Source: Parapristionchus giblindavisi (Eukaryota > Nematoda > Chromadorea > Rhabditida > Diplogasteridae). Taken from it: 64,000 nucleotides of DNA. How positions within the stretch are numbered: the stretch's first letter is position 1; each line of letters begins with the position of its first letter. Made by a program: the position numbers and the translations under genes. This document shows, piece by piece, positions 1-17,291 of the stretch. The stretch is from positions 72,501 through 136,500 of the forward strand of contig CALSFV010000094.1 of the NCBI GenBank assembly GCA_943737045.1. The letters run 5' to 3'. Below the pieces are notes generated by a model. The model was not told where the DNA came from. It saw nothing but the letters and a program-made list of their open reading frames with translations, and made no database searches.

Positions 1-2897
1 ATCAAATCTCTTACTACATTACGGGATCGAACTGATGCTACTGATCCTATAATCAATCAATAATCAATCGATTTATCTATTCATTGTTATTTTCCAATTA
101 TGGATAAGATACATACCAGAAGCAACGAAAGCATGAGCAAATAGTGAATCAGCAGGCCATAATGGTAGATATAAATGAACAGCTCCTGCTATTGAACTAC
201 CTCCACCAAGACATGAAGATTCAGTACGAACCTATACAATATAGTCATATACAATATATAGTATATGATAGAATGAACATACTCCAATAGAATTGAGAGC
301 GAATCCTCTTATATCACTTTGACCTCCTAGATATGCTCTATCCAATATATGCAGTTCATTTTGACCCATTGATTCCATTGACTTTGCCTATAATAACATC
401 AATATGATATCATTCAAACGATATGATAAAGAATCAATTCAACTAACTTGGAATGAAGCACCGAGAAACAATTTGGATAAAAGAGGAGCTGACGCCTTAA
501 TATAATATTATATATGGGAGGGGGTACATGAATCTCGATTCCACAGGGGCATCCAAACAACAAAAAAATTTAAAGGTTAATTTTACAGCAGCCATTAAAA
601 AATTATAAACTACACCTAAACATAATTTTTCAGTGGGCATTCCGCACAATTTTCGAAAAGCCCTAATTTTACAGGTGACACCCCTATGTATGTACAATGC
701 TGGCCAATATTCTAGTACATACATTTTCGAGCACCCACATTGTGAGTGAGCACTTTTGTTGATGCGGCCAGTTTTGAGACTCGAAACCTATCTAGGAATA
801 TGCGGGAGATCGAGATTAGTAAGAATCATCCAGTGCCGGGTCAGTTTTGAGGACATGTAGATCGGGTCAGTTTTGTTCAAATTCGGGTCAGTTTATAATT
901 CGCAAAAAACAACAGATTGTGGGTGGGGCGAAAATGTATGTTCTAGTACCATCTATACAAACATAATAAAAATGAAGAGAAACGGTTGACTGGAAAAAGC
1001 TGTGGTTGAAAAAATAGAATATTGGTCAGCACTGTATAATATCATATAATAGCTAATATAATTATCATGAAAATAATTCTCTCGCAAATTGAATATTACA
1101 CTTATGCCAAATCAAATTGTATCACTATCATAGGTCGAATAGCTAGGTTATCGGTTTTCAAAATCAGGTCAAGTTTTTGGATTTTTGGCAAATTTGGCTC
1201 AAAATCCGGTCACGTTTTTCGATTTTTGTGAAATTTTGGCTCAAAATCCGGTCAGGCTTGGTACTTTGTAACACACTTTTCGACCTATGATCACTATCAT
1301 CACCTTTTAATGAATAGTCAATATTAATCAATATATTAATGACTAATGAATAATGAAAGAATATCCAATGAATAATCGATGGAATCTTATTATCATAGTA
1401 GATAAATTAATGAGTATACCTGAATATCAAGTTGATGTCTAGCAAAAGCAGCATCTCCAATACCAAATGCTCCTGCTAATTCTTGTCCAAAACGAAGTAG
1501 AACTCCCTGTAACGATGGATGTACATTCAGTATAATATAAGATTATTATATTGACATCATTCTTCATCCCATTTAATCTCTACCCCATATAATCGATTCT
1601 ATGATAAACATTAATAATAATATCATTAATAATAAATATAATGTACTGACTTTGGTAGCAAGAATAGGTCGATCTCTTGAATCGAATGAGTATTCGTGTT
1701 CAGCTGAGACTTTAAGTGTATGACCTGCGTGCTCTCTAACAGCAAATGCGGAATCTTTCGTCGCTAGAAGCGTCCTCCAGATCTCAACATTTACCAATCA
1801 TTCGATCACTCAATCAATCAATTGATCGTGGTTAATGAATAGAGTATTCTTTAAACCGTACTCACTGCATTCAATCTAATTTGCTGTAGAATTTTTCTTC
1901 CCCAGAAGTTATTATGGTAAGCGAGGACTAGGGAATTCTCTTCCAAATTAGCCTGTAATATCATTTTGTAAAAATACATTTTCAAAATGATCATTTTTAA
2001 AGAAAACACAATTAATCATGATACAAAGCAACAATCACTGATCAATAGGAATAATCGATAAAACCTTATTCCAAGGAAGATAAGCGAAAGAACGTGCTAG
2101 AGTTCCAGCCAATCCAGAGTACTTTTGCCATCCAAGAATAGGCTTAGATAAGGATAGATTGAAGCTATGATCACCCTGTAACGACAATCTCGATTAATAA
2201 ATCAATATGATTTCATTATAAAAGAAGGAATACCTTGACAGTATAAGTATAAGCAGCATCAGCAACTTCTCCTCTTCCATTGAAGGAGTGTCTAGCTGCA
2301 TGCATACTCATATCAGCATCACCCTTAATCACTATTTCATTTCGATTATGCAATATTAGATACGAATGATACCTGTGTACTCATTCCAACTTTAGCTCCA
2401 AGAGTAAATGATTTAGGCTCTCGAACAACAAAATTGACAACATATCCATTCTTTGATGGTGCAGTATCAATCAATGCAGCTGCATTCTCCATCAAACCTA
2501 CTTCCTTAACAAAACAACATTAATAAGCACTATAATATCTACATAGGCTATAGAAAATGAATCAAGCACTTATTTCATAGACAAGTTGATCTGTCTCTTT
2601 AAAAAAGGATATAGGCGATCTCCCAAAGAACTTTAGAATCGTTTGATCAGTGCAATGGTCAATGGAAAAAGACAAAACCTGTAGATGTTTCGCAGCCAGA
2701 TGACAATTCTTCACTAGTTCGTCTACATTGGAACTCTTGTACAACTCAGAGACTTCCTTGAGAAGAGCATCACCCTTGGTGATCCTCACTCCATGGAATT
2801 GAACAGCTTCAACTATCGATGGAGCAGTCTCACATTTTCCATGAAGAAGATCAGCTCTATGGAAGTGTTTCTGCCTTCCATAGTTCGATCCTTCCAT
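1..2897 (-). CDS. gop-3: SAM50/SAMM50 outer-membrane beta-barrel insertase (partial, 3' end off the window)
   Basis: Core subunit of the mitochondrial sorting and assembly machinery, which inserts beta-barrel proteins into the outer membrane. Translated exons match the animal SAM50 family in order. An N-terminal POTRA-like segment ([18 protein letters not shown]) is in the first exon, about 2679-2897. Barrel exons follow at about 2373-2503, 2235-2326, 2066-2175 ([18 protein letters not shown]), 1861-1951, 1650-1792 ([24 protein letters not shown]), 1423-1511, 437-497, 282-387 ([17 protein letters not shown], the conserved late-barrel motif), 116-232 and 1-49. The last barrel strands and the stop codon lie beyond position 1. 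The start chosen is the first ATG after a TTTGTAG acceptor at about 2905, consistent with trans-splicing. The intron at about 498-1422 is much longer than the others and full of repeat debris. It is divergent from mcm-6. Family assignment is firm; exon edges are by eye. Confidence 0.9.
498..1422. repeat. Repeat-filled intron of the SAM50 gene
   Basis: An intron of about 925 bp among introns of about 50 bp. Positions ~520-710 match, imperfectly, sequence at 35950-36080 (shared phrases such as TTTTCGAAAAGCC and ATTTTACAGG). Positions ~1135-1290, with repeated CAAAATCCGGTCA phrases, match 36095-36290 in reverse complement. Positions ~955-1030 resemble the centre of the foldback at 38659-39998 in reverse complement. 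No coding potential seen. Probably nested remnants of non-autonomous elements. Confidence 0.65.
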
Positions 2898-3227
2898 CAA
2901 GGCTACAAACAACAATACATTGATATGTGCATAAACATACAGAAATTTAACAGTCAACCACTATTAATATTATTGCAAAAAGTATTTAGTAAATGCTACC
3001 GTAAACTCACTAAATAGTTCAAAACCGAGATCGATTATGTCAAAATTAATATTTTCTCAAGAAAAATATCCATTAAATTTCTTCGACAGCTATTTGTAGA
3101 ATCAAAGGTGAGTGTTCTCAATATTATGCCATATCTCATAAAAAAATTCCGTTTCGCAATGAAATAAAATAAATGATTTGCAGCGTAGAAATATACCGTA
3201 ATCACAAATCATGAACTGAAATTAAAT

Positions 3228-3265
3228 CGCGCGGGAAAATTTGGTCACTTCAATTTCCCGCACGA
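3228..3265. promoter_or_regulatory. Inverted pair of E2F-type sites between gop-3 and mcm-6
   Basis: GCGGGAAA at 3231-3238 and its complement TTTCCCGC at 3254-3261 are separated by 15 bp and lie about 190-220 bp upstream of the mcm-6 ATG. TTTSSCGC is the known E2F/DP site, and MCM genes are classic E2F targets. The surrounding bases extend the symmetry (ATCGCGCGGGAAA versus TTTCCCGCACGAT). Site identity is seen; function in this organism is inferred. Confidence 0.65.
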
Positions 3266-3449
3266 TTTCGTGATATCCTTTTTTAATTTTGTTTTTCGTT
3301 AAAAAGGTTGTTGGTTTAACGAGTTATAAATAAACGTTTTATTGTTCTTTTGTGAAAGCTGTTCGTATGTCCTCGACGTGAAATAAAGATCATGTGAAAT
3401 GACTTTCTCATTTGTCTTGTCGTATGGCGCTAACCTATCTCTATACAGG

Positions 3450-7984
<4,535 letters not shown>

Positions 7985-8573
7985 ATATATCATCCGTCCA
8001 TTCAAACCCCTCATAATATCATTCCATATCAAATTATTCTACCCTGTTATACAATTCTAATATCATTAACATTCCTTGTGGCATGCTTTTATCTCAATTC
8101 AATTTGTTTTATCCTTCATAAATTTGATTGTAATCTCGGATATATATTGTAATATCATTTTTTCCATTATAAGATCTCATTGAATCATTTTGTATCTTTA
8201 TCAATCAATGATAAAGAATTGTTCATTATCTATATCACACGAGGAAATATGAATAAAGAAAAGAAGAACTATAGATGATAACGATAATGGGAAAGAGAAT
8301 GTACTCCATTCATTCTTTCATATATTATATTTATTGTTCGGTCGATTGAATATTGGAATGACTAACATAAGGTTTTTATTTATTATATTATACATAATGA
8401 AATTAGATCAATATCTATTGTTTATTATTGCGAGTAATAGTCAGAAATAGGAATATGTTATTATTTATTGATCCGATATTATAGGACTACCAAAAGTAAA
8501 CAAGGATCAATAGCATCAATTAAATTGAAGAGTAGTTCAAAGAGTAATCAATATTGTAAAGATTACAATATGA
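7985..8573. other. Intergenic region between mcm-6 and the membrane-protein gene
   Basis: AT-rich; includes the mcm-6 3' UTR. A stretch at 8485-8540 (after a TTATAG acceptor; TTKSKQGSIASIKLK in one frame) could be an upstream exon of the next gene through a 58-nt intron ending CCTTTCAG at about 8588. Not certain enough to include in the gene. Confidence 0.4.
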
Positions 8574-9716
8574 ATGATTATCCTTTCAGAACCATTGTCA
8601 CCTAAAAAAGAGAAAAAGTTATCCATCGTGGAAGCTCCAACTAGTGATGAAATAGAAAAAGAACGAAAGAAAAGTTTAAGAGAAGAAAAGGTTATTGATT
8701 ATGTCATAATTATATTATTGATTATACTATTTCATAAAATTTTATTGGTTATTAATTATATTATAAATGATTATTATGATATATTATTATAGAAAAGAAA
8801 AGAGGAAGAAAAGAAAAAGAAAGAGGAAAATGAGATAAAAGAAAAAGAAGAACAGAATAAAGATAATGAAAGTCAAAATAATGATGAAAATGAAGTTAAA
8901 GAAGGAGATGCAGTACCATTACTGTAAGTATAGTGGATCAATAATCAATAAAATATATATTGATTGTGTTTTCAGTGGTGAACAAACTCAGAATGAACCC
9001 AATTTAGTACCAGGTATATGATAGAATGAGATGAAATTATAATTGATTGATTGTGTTATAGGAGAAGAAAGACAATCATTTGTTGGAATAAGAGGACTTC
9101 ATTATATGGATATACCATGGAGTACTATTGCATTTATTTCTACTGAACTTGTAAGTTCATCTATAATATTCTCATATATTTCCTCATATTTTTTTCTCAT
9201 ATATATTCTGATCTTCGGTCTCTTTTTCAGATTTTTGGTATACTTGTAATGGTCTTTATCAGTATTGATTTGAAGAATCGATTGATTCATCATTCAATAA
9301 TATCATTAATTAATGTATCTATAATAATACTTTCATGTCTAGCACATATTATTATATTGGTAACAAATATCTTATTTGATCTATTTATGAATTTATCTTC
9401 CTTAGATTACAAGATTCCATGTAACTCTATTAGAAATCGATGTTCTTACAAAGTATATCATAACATTTAAAAGTCGTCTTCAGGTAATATCATAATTATC
9501 TAATATAATTTAATAATTGATTATTTTTAGTTATTCGGATTATTGTGGGCTCGATTACTATTGAGTTTATCAACTCTGATAGAGAATTGTATAATCTCAT
9601 CTGTTAATGGATTCATTATTTCATTTTGTATTATTCTTCTATTCTTTCCTCCTCTCCATATAATATATTCACTGAAGAAACATGCTACTCTACCTATATT
9701 CACAAGAAAAGATTAA
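8574..9716 (+). CDS. Unidentified multi-pass membrane protein with a Lys/Glu-rich N-terminal tail
   Basis: I do not recognise the family. Seven exons join in frame: 8574-8690, 8793-8923, 8976-9013, 9062-9150, 9231-9359, 9406-9483 and 9531-9716, giving about 255 residues. The first ~80 residues are a highly charged, low-complexity Lys/Glu tail (KEEEKKKK type). A short linker ending RGLHYMDIPWSTIAF follows. Then come about four hydrophobic segments (FGILVMVFISI; ISLINVSIIILSCLAHIIIL; LLWARLLLSLSTLIENCII; GFIISFCIILLLFFPPLHIIY) and a short basic tail LPIFTRKD. No signal peptide. The 5' end is uncertain because an upstream exon at about 8485-8520 can be joined in frame. Splice sites are good and phases agree, so I regard it as a real gene of unknown function. 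Confidence 0.6.
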
Positions 9717-10014
9717 TCTATTTGAAGAAATACTCGAATGAATTACTGACTAATTATATACTCGATTATTGAACTACTAACCATTGATAAATATATGATG
9801 ATGTACTGCCTATATTGTTGAGTGATTATGATTATGATTGATAGTGGAATAAGAGATGGATGAGAAGAGAGAGGGATAAGGAGATAGAGATGGTATAGAC
9901 AGGATTGAGACTATTCAATTAGAGAGAAGGCTCTATAATAGTTCTATTCCTATTCAATCGTATACCTTTTCTATTCTTCACTTTCTATTCAATTGGAATC
10001 AACTATAGAAAGAT
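9717..10014. other. Short intergenic gap
   Basis: 3' UTR and promoter-sized gap of 298 bp with no coding exon or repeat that I can support. Confidence 0.4.
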
Positions 10015-13000
10015 ATGACTGAACCTTTAGAGGAATGGAGAAGCTATACTACTAAGTATGTCCATATTTACATATATTATTAACTTTTATTGGTATAAAT
10101 TTCAGTCCAAGTAATCGTAAAAGAATGAATAATGGAGAAAAAGAAGTGAGTTTATATATGTAGATAATATGTCTATTTAATCCCCATATTACTACTACAA
10201 TGGGAGGGGAATAGAAGGGATATGATTGATTGTATCTATAGATGACTACATCAAATGATTCATTTCGATTTGTTTCTTCTCATTCTAATGAATTGACTAG
10301 AAAAGCTAATGAAATGATGAAGATATCTACCCTACAGAGGAAAGAATTAGAAGAAATCAGAAGAAAATCTGTAAGTTTAATTTATTGATTTTATTGATTG
10401 CATAGAAGATTTTTAGTCTGTGATAGAAGATACTAATGAAGATTGGTTGAATTCATTGGAAACATGGAGAAGACAAAGGATATCAACATTAGAAAGAAAG
10501 AAGGTATTCATTATCTATTCATTAATCTGTTCATTCATTCATTATCATCTTTTCTATCATATTCCCTCTTTCATTTATCTAGAAGACGAGACAAATATTG
10601 ACTGACTAACTACCTCAAACTTCTATCTCTCCTTCTCCCTCTACCTCTGTCTCTCTACCTCTCCTTCTCCCTCTACCTCTGTCTCTCTACCTCTCCTTCT
10701 CCCTCTACCTCTGTCTCTCTATCTCTCCTTCTCCCTCTACCTCTGTCTCTCTATCTCTCTATCTCTCTTAGCTTCCCCCTCTATGATTCTTTCACCTTGT
10801 ATTCTATAATCATCATTAACTAATATTCTCTCATGCTATCCATTGACACATCAAATTCTAATCCTTCTACTCTTTCTCTTCTTACTATTCTTCTTTCTCC
10901 TGTAAGTATAATTATCTAATCAATAATCCCATCATACTGTAATCAGGATGCTCGTGATCAGATCAAAAGTCTTGTAAGTGATTCAATCGATAATGGGAGA
11001 GATTCTGGAGTAGGATCAAGTATTCTATCACCTAATGGTATAATCATTGTATTTTATTTAATTTAATTGAATATCTTAATAGATAATCCATCTATCAATT
11101 CCATTCCACGTCATTTTGTTGTTCGAACATTCTCTCCAACTCTACAACATGCTTATGAAAAGAAATCTGATCTTGATCAAGTATGATCTATTTATGATAA
11201 AAGAACATTTAAATATTATTAATATTGAGGTATTGATTGATTTACAATTCTTGAGTAATGAAGACAAAGAAGAAAAAGATGAGCCAAAGAAAGAAAGAAG
11301 TCATTGGACATCATCATTTGGAATGAGTAAGTAATCAATAATATATTAATTGTAATCAATAACTAAAGATAAATCATCATATACTGATATTGATCTTAAA
11401 TCTCATCGTAATGAAGGAGCAATTGTCCATGGAACTCTCCACTATTCTCCATTCATCAAAAATGAAAGTGTAATCGAATACATTTATGTATATTGTAAAT
11501 CTATTATTTAATTTAGAAGAAGTTTACTGAATATCATAATGAATCAAATGAAATGACTAAAGATACAAAAATGAAGTTGTCTTCAAGAGTTAGTTCATAA
11601 TCAATTATAATGATCTCTTATCTATTATCTTAGATGGTAGTAGATATTCCAATTGAAAAAGAATCTCCTTCATCATCATCATCATTTAGTCGTGATTATC
11701 GATCTAATTCATATCGTTCATCTATTCTCAATCCAATCAATCCATATAATATATCTAAAGTAGAACCATTATCTATTACATATCATTAATCCATTATTTT
11801 TAGAAAACACGAATAGATAATGATTATAGTAATAATAAAAATGGAATGATAAATGAAGATGATAGAATAATTCGTCAATATGGAACATTAGGAAGAGAAT
11901 CCGATTATAAAGTTGTATCTATTCATTCAAAACCTCGTCCAGGCAAATTGATTGATTTTGTCCCTGAAATTGAAAGGAATAATGAAGATGGAGAAGGTTT
12001 TCATTTCACTTATGATTATATTATCAAACTATCCATATATTCAGATAAATTAATACGAATGAAGAAGATTGAAGAGCCTTTGCTCATTAGAAATTATAAT
12101 ATGAAACCAATTAAGGCCAGTACATTTTAATTTGTTTAAAAAAATAATTCATTTTATATATTGATTATAGGGAATAAATGAAAGGGAATCAGAATCACTA
12201 TCATATCCTCAATATGATTCATCTCAAAGTTGGACTCTTCCATCTAAAGTATTCATTCATTCATTCATTCATTCATTCATATTCTATTTCTAGTTATCAC
12301 AATCTCGTATCATTCATGGAGGAATAGGAAGATCTCCTCAGGTTTACATCCTATTAACACTCCCTCTTTCTATAACTTTTCATTCTCCTTTCACTCCTTC
12401 ACCCTCCCTCTCCTTCTCCCTCTCCCTTTCCTTTCCCTCCCTCTCCTTCTCCCTCTCCCTTTCCTTTCCCTCCCTCTCCTTTCTCTCTATCACTAACCAT
12501 CCCCCCTCAATAATATCATATCATATCATATCTTCAGACAATCGATGAGATAGAGAGAAAGGAGATAAAAGAATATGAAAGATTATTATATGATGGATCA
12601 ATTGTATTAGTCATCGATGAAAGATTAATAAGAGAAAAACGAATTAGAACACCATTGGTATCATATAGTATACATATATTAGTATATAGTAGAACATTCA
12701 ATTATTCAATATTATTCAATATAAACAGTTTATTCAGGAATGGCTTAATGTTACTCAAGGACAAAAATTTGCGACTCCTGGAACGCCAAAGACTAATACT
12801 ACTGTAGTTAAGAAGTAAATATAATCAATAGTATTTATTGATATTATAGAATCATTTTAGAGAATTTGCATCTGAATTAGAAGAAAAGTTGAATAAAAGA
12901 TTGGAATTGGAAGAAAAAGCAGAGAAGGTGAAAAGATTACACTTTTGTCTATTCATTTACACTGTTTTTAGATGAGAAAAGAGAATAATATTGTAACTGT

Positions 13001-13327
13001 GAGTAGTAAGAACAATTGTGCACAATGTGGAGAAATGCTTGGTATGTATATCATTCTAGATCTAATCATCTTTAATCATTGATCTTTGATCTTTGATCTT
13101 TGATAGGCAAAGGATCGGCCATGGTTATTGGAAGGATTGAATTATACTTTCATATAAAATGTTTTAGATGTTCAATGTGTCATATTCCATTAGGTGAGAT
13201 TATGATTTATATTGTATATAATATAAATGAATATATAGAAAAGAATGGATCAAATGGATCAGAAGTTCGATTAGAAGAAGGAAAACTAAGATGTTCATTA
13301 TGTTATTCATCATCTACTAATCTATAG
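10015..13327 (+). CDS. LMO7/LIMCH1-type protein with a C-terminal LIM domain
   Basis: Likely an actin/adhesion-associated scaffold of the LMO7/LIMCH1 group. The C-terminus is a single LIM domain: CAQCGEMLGKGSAMVIGR, then HIKCFRCSMCHIPL, then NGSNGSEVRLEEGKLRCSLC. The GKG(S/A)AM phrase and the spacing of Cys/His pairs match the LMO7/LIMCH1 LIM. Upstream, DWLNSLETWRRQRISTLERK at about 10440-10500 resembles the charged helical region (DUF4757) of that family. Between them lie low-complexity Ser/Glu/Lys-rich exons. No CH domain is seen, unlike vertebrate members. The LIM itself is split by a 45-nt intron at about 13194-13238; because 45 is divisible by three, retention keeps frame and adds 15 residues. 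Exon joining near 10500-10950 is unresolved, since one short exon ends in a stop (KKTRQILTD). Family call moderate to good; exon list incomplete. Confidence 0.72.
10625..10765. repeat. Polypyrimidine minisatellite in the LIM gene
   Basis: Four or so copies of an about 32-bp unit of the form CTCTCCTTCTCCCTCTACCT followed by CTGTCTCTCTAC, within an intron. One strand is pure C/T with rare A/G. Confidence 0.75.
12395..12490. repeat. C/T-rich simple repeat in a LIM gene intron
   Basis: Tandem CCCTCTCCTTCTCCCTCTCC and CTTTCCTTTCC-type units, about 1.5-2 copies of a ~45-bp block. Noncoding. Confidence 0.6.
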
Positions 13328-14564
13328 ACGATTATATTCATCATATTCTCATATTGTAGTATTTACAAATGAATAATAAATGTCTATATATGATAACATA
13401 ATGAAGATATTGAAGAAATATTAGACAATCACAGGTTTAAAGATAGAAATGAGAGTTCATCAACGTTATTTCATATACTAGTTTACTATTTGAGCAAAGC
13501 ATAGATCAAGTTGACATATTGAAAGGGAGAGGGAGAGAGTAGAAAGGAAGAGGGAGAGAGTAGAAAGGGAGAGGGAGAGAGTAGAAAGGGAGAGGGAGAG
13601 AGTAGATATAGGCTGGAAAAAAGAAACTAGTGGCAGAGGGCAAATACTGAAGTTTATCTGTTGACCCCCCTTAGTGATTGAATGAATGAAGAAAGTGAAG
13701 AATGAGTACATATGAGTGACTGAGTCACTAACCATCTATCTATTACAATATTTTCATTTTATCATTTTATTTGAATTTTTATCTTATGAAAAATCAGAAA
13801 AGAACTTCGTCATATCATTTACGATAATACATGATGAATGGACATAAAATAAAATATTTAAAAAAAAGCGTTGATAAAATATATAATATATAAGTGAATT
13901 TGAGATCATTTGACATACTAATATATACTTATGTCAAGTCATGGAATGTATATAAAAGTGAATGATCATTTTTATTCTCATAATTATAATTAATCAAGAA
14001 AAGAAAGAAAGATATTGAATGGAAAGATACAATTTGTGATTTTGGATGAATACAAAAAAATGATTATTAATTGAATGAAGCTGATTGAAATGCATTGATG
14101 TTGTAGATTGTAGTTATGATAGGGGAAGGGGATGTTTAAATGAATGGAATATGTAATATAATGATGTAGATACATATCCCATACAGGATATACACATTTG
14201 TAATCCAATTGATATAATATTTATTATATTATATATATGAAAGTATTGAATGATTGATATGAAAGAATGAATACATAATAAACAATAATGTACTCTATTC
14301 ATTCCTATCTATTTCCATCTCTCACACTTCCCTCCAGACTTCATCATTATTAACCTTTCAACTTTGTCTCCCTCTCCTTCTCTCTCTCCCTCTCCCTCTC
14401 CTTCTCCCTCTCCCTCTCCCTCTCCCTCTCCCTCCCCTCCCCCTCCGTCTATTCCAACCATTCTTCTGATCATTTCTCCATTACCTCTGGCATCTATTCT
14501 CCTCCCCCCTTTATTGCCTTGAGTCAGTTACACTTCCGTCTCCATTCAAATATACACAGAATAT
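13328..14564. other. Intergenic region between the LIM and astacin genes
   Basis: AT-rich. Contains a G/A minisatellite at about 13520-13606 (four copies of a ~21-bp unit AAAGGGAGAGGGAGAGAGTAG) and a C/T-rich tract at 14370-14455. No gene exon or RNA gene supported. Confidence 0.5.
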
Positions 14565-16249
14565 ATGATGAAGTTCTACCATATACTTCTTACATTCTCT
14601 TCATTATCATTTACTTTATCAATAGAAGAAGATAATTCTCCATTAACTGCAATTGATTTTATCAATGCCGTTTCTATTCCAACTGATCAACCAATCTCTA
14701 AACATCTTACCTCAGACCAACGATTTAAATTCCGGGTAATATTATTAATTATTTATTGATTGTATATTATTTGTATTATTTGTCGATTGAATCTTGAATC
14801 CATCTATTTCTATTCATTCATTCGTCTATTTGTCTTCTTATTCCATTTACTCAACTAGTACTCATCTTCATTCATTCAAATAGTTCAGAGATCAAAGCGA
14901 GGAGCGGTTGTGACTCTTGAAAAAGATAAATGGCCTAAGGGAAGAGTTCCATATGTTTTATCATCTGCTTATAGTTAGTTATATTTTATATGAGAATACT
15001 CTCAGAGTAATTTGCAACTTTCAACTTTGTTTATACTTTCTCTTTCAATCTCTCACTTTCACTATCTATAGTAGAGTGTAGACATAGTTGACAGTTATAT
15101 TAGCTTCTAATAATTAAAGAAAAGAAGATCTATCTATTTATGATTGAATCTAATCTCAGCTCAAGCTCAACGAGCTGTATTTGCACGAGCTATAGCTGCA
15201 TATTCATCACGAACGTGTATTCGATTCGTCCCTAGACAACCAACAGATAGAGATTATATTGTTATATCTAAATTAGATGGGTGAGTATATTGTATTCTTT
15301 ATTCATAAGAGAGATTAATGAAAGGGAAATCGGAGAATGAAAAAGAAGTTGTGAATGAATGGATTTAGATGTTATGCAGACTTCGCTCGTGTTGGAGGTA
15401 GACAACAAGTATCATTAGCTGATGAATGTATTGATTATGCTACTATTCTACATGAATTTATGCATGTTATCGGTTTGTATTTCATATTTATTATATACTT
15501 TATCATATCATTCATTCATTATTTAATCTTTCATTTTATGAAAATACTCAAGAACTATGAACACCTTACTGCATGTATCATTATTCTATCCTAATCTATT
15601 CTAATAATTTGTTAATTCTCGTCTAAGGTTTTATTCATGAGCATCAACGAGAAGATAGAGATGGATTCGTTCAAATTATATGGCCTAATATTCTTCCTGG
15701 TATCAATATATCACAATATATTGATAATGAAGACGGAGATTTCATTGTAGGAGCCAATACTGATTTCGATAAATTAACAGGATTGGGATTATCATATTAC
15801 GGAGAAAAATATGATTATTTTTCATTGATGCATTACGAGAGTACTGAAGGTTACTTCATTTTATTTCCATTAAAAAAAAAGACAGGAAAAGAAGACACTC
15901 ACACTTTTTCATACTACTTCATAATTTTCGTTTGTTTCCATTCCTTTTCTTCCGAGCAAAGCATAAGTATTAGAAAATCGCTATTGGCCTGAATATCATA
16001 TACAATAAATAGAGAAAATTTATTTTACCTTTTCAGTTTTTTTAGTTTCCAAAAAGTTTTTGTTTGAGGTTATCATTATTGTGAATTTTAAATATAGTGA
16101 TTTCAGGTTCTCGAAATGGTCGAAATACAATCGAAGCTAAGAATGGAGAATACACTTCTCTAATGGGAAAAACTAATGATTTTGCTCAATCAGATCTTAA
16201 TAGAATCAATAGAGCATATCAATGCTCAAACTTTCTAAGAGGGTATTGA
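14565..16249 (+). CDS. Secreted astacin-family zinc metalloprotease
   Basis: Extracellular protease of the M12A astacin (nematode NAS) family. Six exons: 14565-14735, 14889-14973, 15160-15280, 15369-15472, 15628-15849 and 16107-16249, all phases agreeing. An N-terminal signal peptide ([19 protein letters not shown]) is followed by a ~45-residue propeptide. A furin-type RSKR precedes the mature domain, which begins [20 protein letters not shown]. The zinc site [19 protein letters not shown] matches HExxHxxGxxHExxRxDRD with all three His and the Glu. The Met-turn is SLMHYES with the family Tyr. Cys in CIRFVPR, GCYADF, DECIDY and YQCSNF fit the astacin disulphides. No EGF, CUB or ShK domain follows, so it is a short NAS. 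The reading stops just after FLRGY. Splicing at 16242 instead would add a basic tail from an exon at 17292 (listed separately). The specific NAS orthologue is not determined. Confidence 0.9.
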
Positions 16250-17291
16250 TTAAGTGTGAGTCCTTGTTTATATACTGTTGTATAACAGTATTCAATAATG
16301 ATTGTTCATTTGACTCATAATATCTCCATTATATAGTCATAGTCTAGATCAATCTCTCATTGCGAGTTTTCTGGACAGCAGGGTTGATAATTTTCATTTT
16401 CCGGTTTGCACTATTTTAATATGTTTAAAATTCTTTTTTTGCCGGCTTTTTCGAAATGCTCTGATAACAATACGAAAATGAATTTGCCTAAAGCGTATTA
16501 AAAGTGACGACAAATTTGCAAATTGACAGAGGAGATGATTTTTTATATCTTCAACAATAATTCATTCATCGTATTTTAAACGTTGTTAATGATTCGGGCT
16601 GTAGTGGGGCTGCGTTTTTTATTCAAAAACTCTTTAAGCAAAAAAAAGAATATAGCATAAAAGTATGGAAAAGTGGTGTTTAGATACAATTCCCTTCATT
16701 TTCTAATACGAGATAATACGAGTGATTGGCCAACTATTTTTGCTAGTGCGAATAAGAATTAAATATTTTTGGTTTCTTTTTTTTTTAAATTTCATTTTTT
16801 ACTGATTCTTGTTTTTTAATGAATAATATTTTCTTCAATGTCTTTGAGTCACTAGGAATGTCAGAAAGTCGGAAACCCCCTGATGGATACTGTGAATTTT
16901 CAAAAATATCTTACTGCGATCACGCGATTTTTTTCACCTTTACAGTAAATTAGTACCCATCATTTATGGACCAGTGTCATTTCCTTTTAATCGTTTTTTT
17001 CTCATTAATAAAATTTTTTTTTGAGTTTCTTTAGTCATCAGAAGAATTTTTTATCACGGAAAGTAATGATTAATGGCGCATTAAAAAAATGGAAAACCGA
17101 AAAGAGAGAGAGAGAGAGGAGACTTTCCAACTGCGATTTCCTGCGGTTTATAAAAGGGCGTTAAGTAGGAATCCAAGTTCCTAAGCGCAAAAAAGTAAAT
17201 CTATGTGTTAAATGAAGAATCATATTCGTCCATTGTCAATATATCTGTGAATAATCAATATCCACAATTGACTTTATTCTTTCCTTTTCAG
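16250..17291. other. Noncoding stretch after the astacin stop (possible last intron)
   Basis: AT-rich with poly-T runs. No exon or repeat element recognised beyond a short GA repeat at about 17104-17120. It would be a ~1.05-kb final intron if the exon at 17292 is used. Confidence 0.4.
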
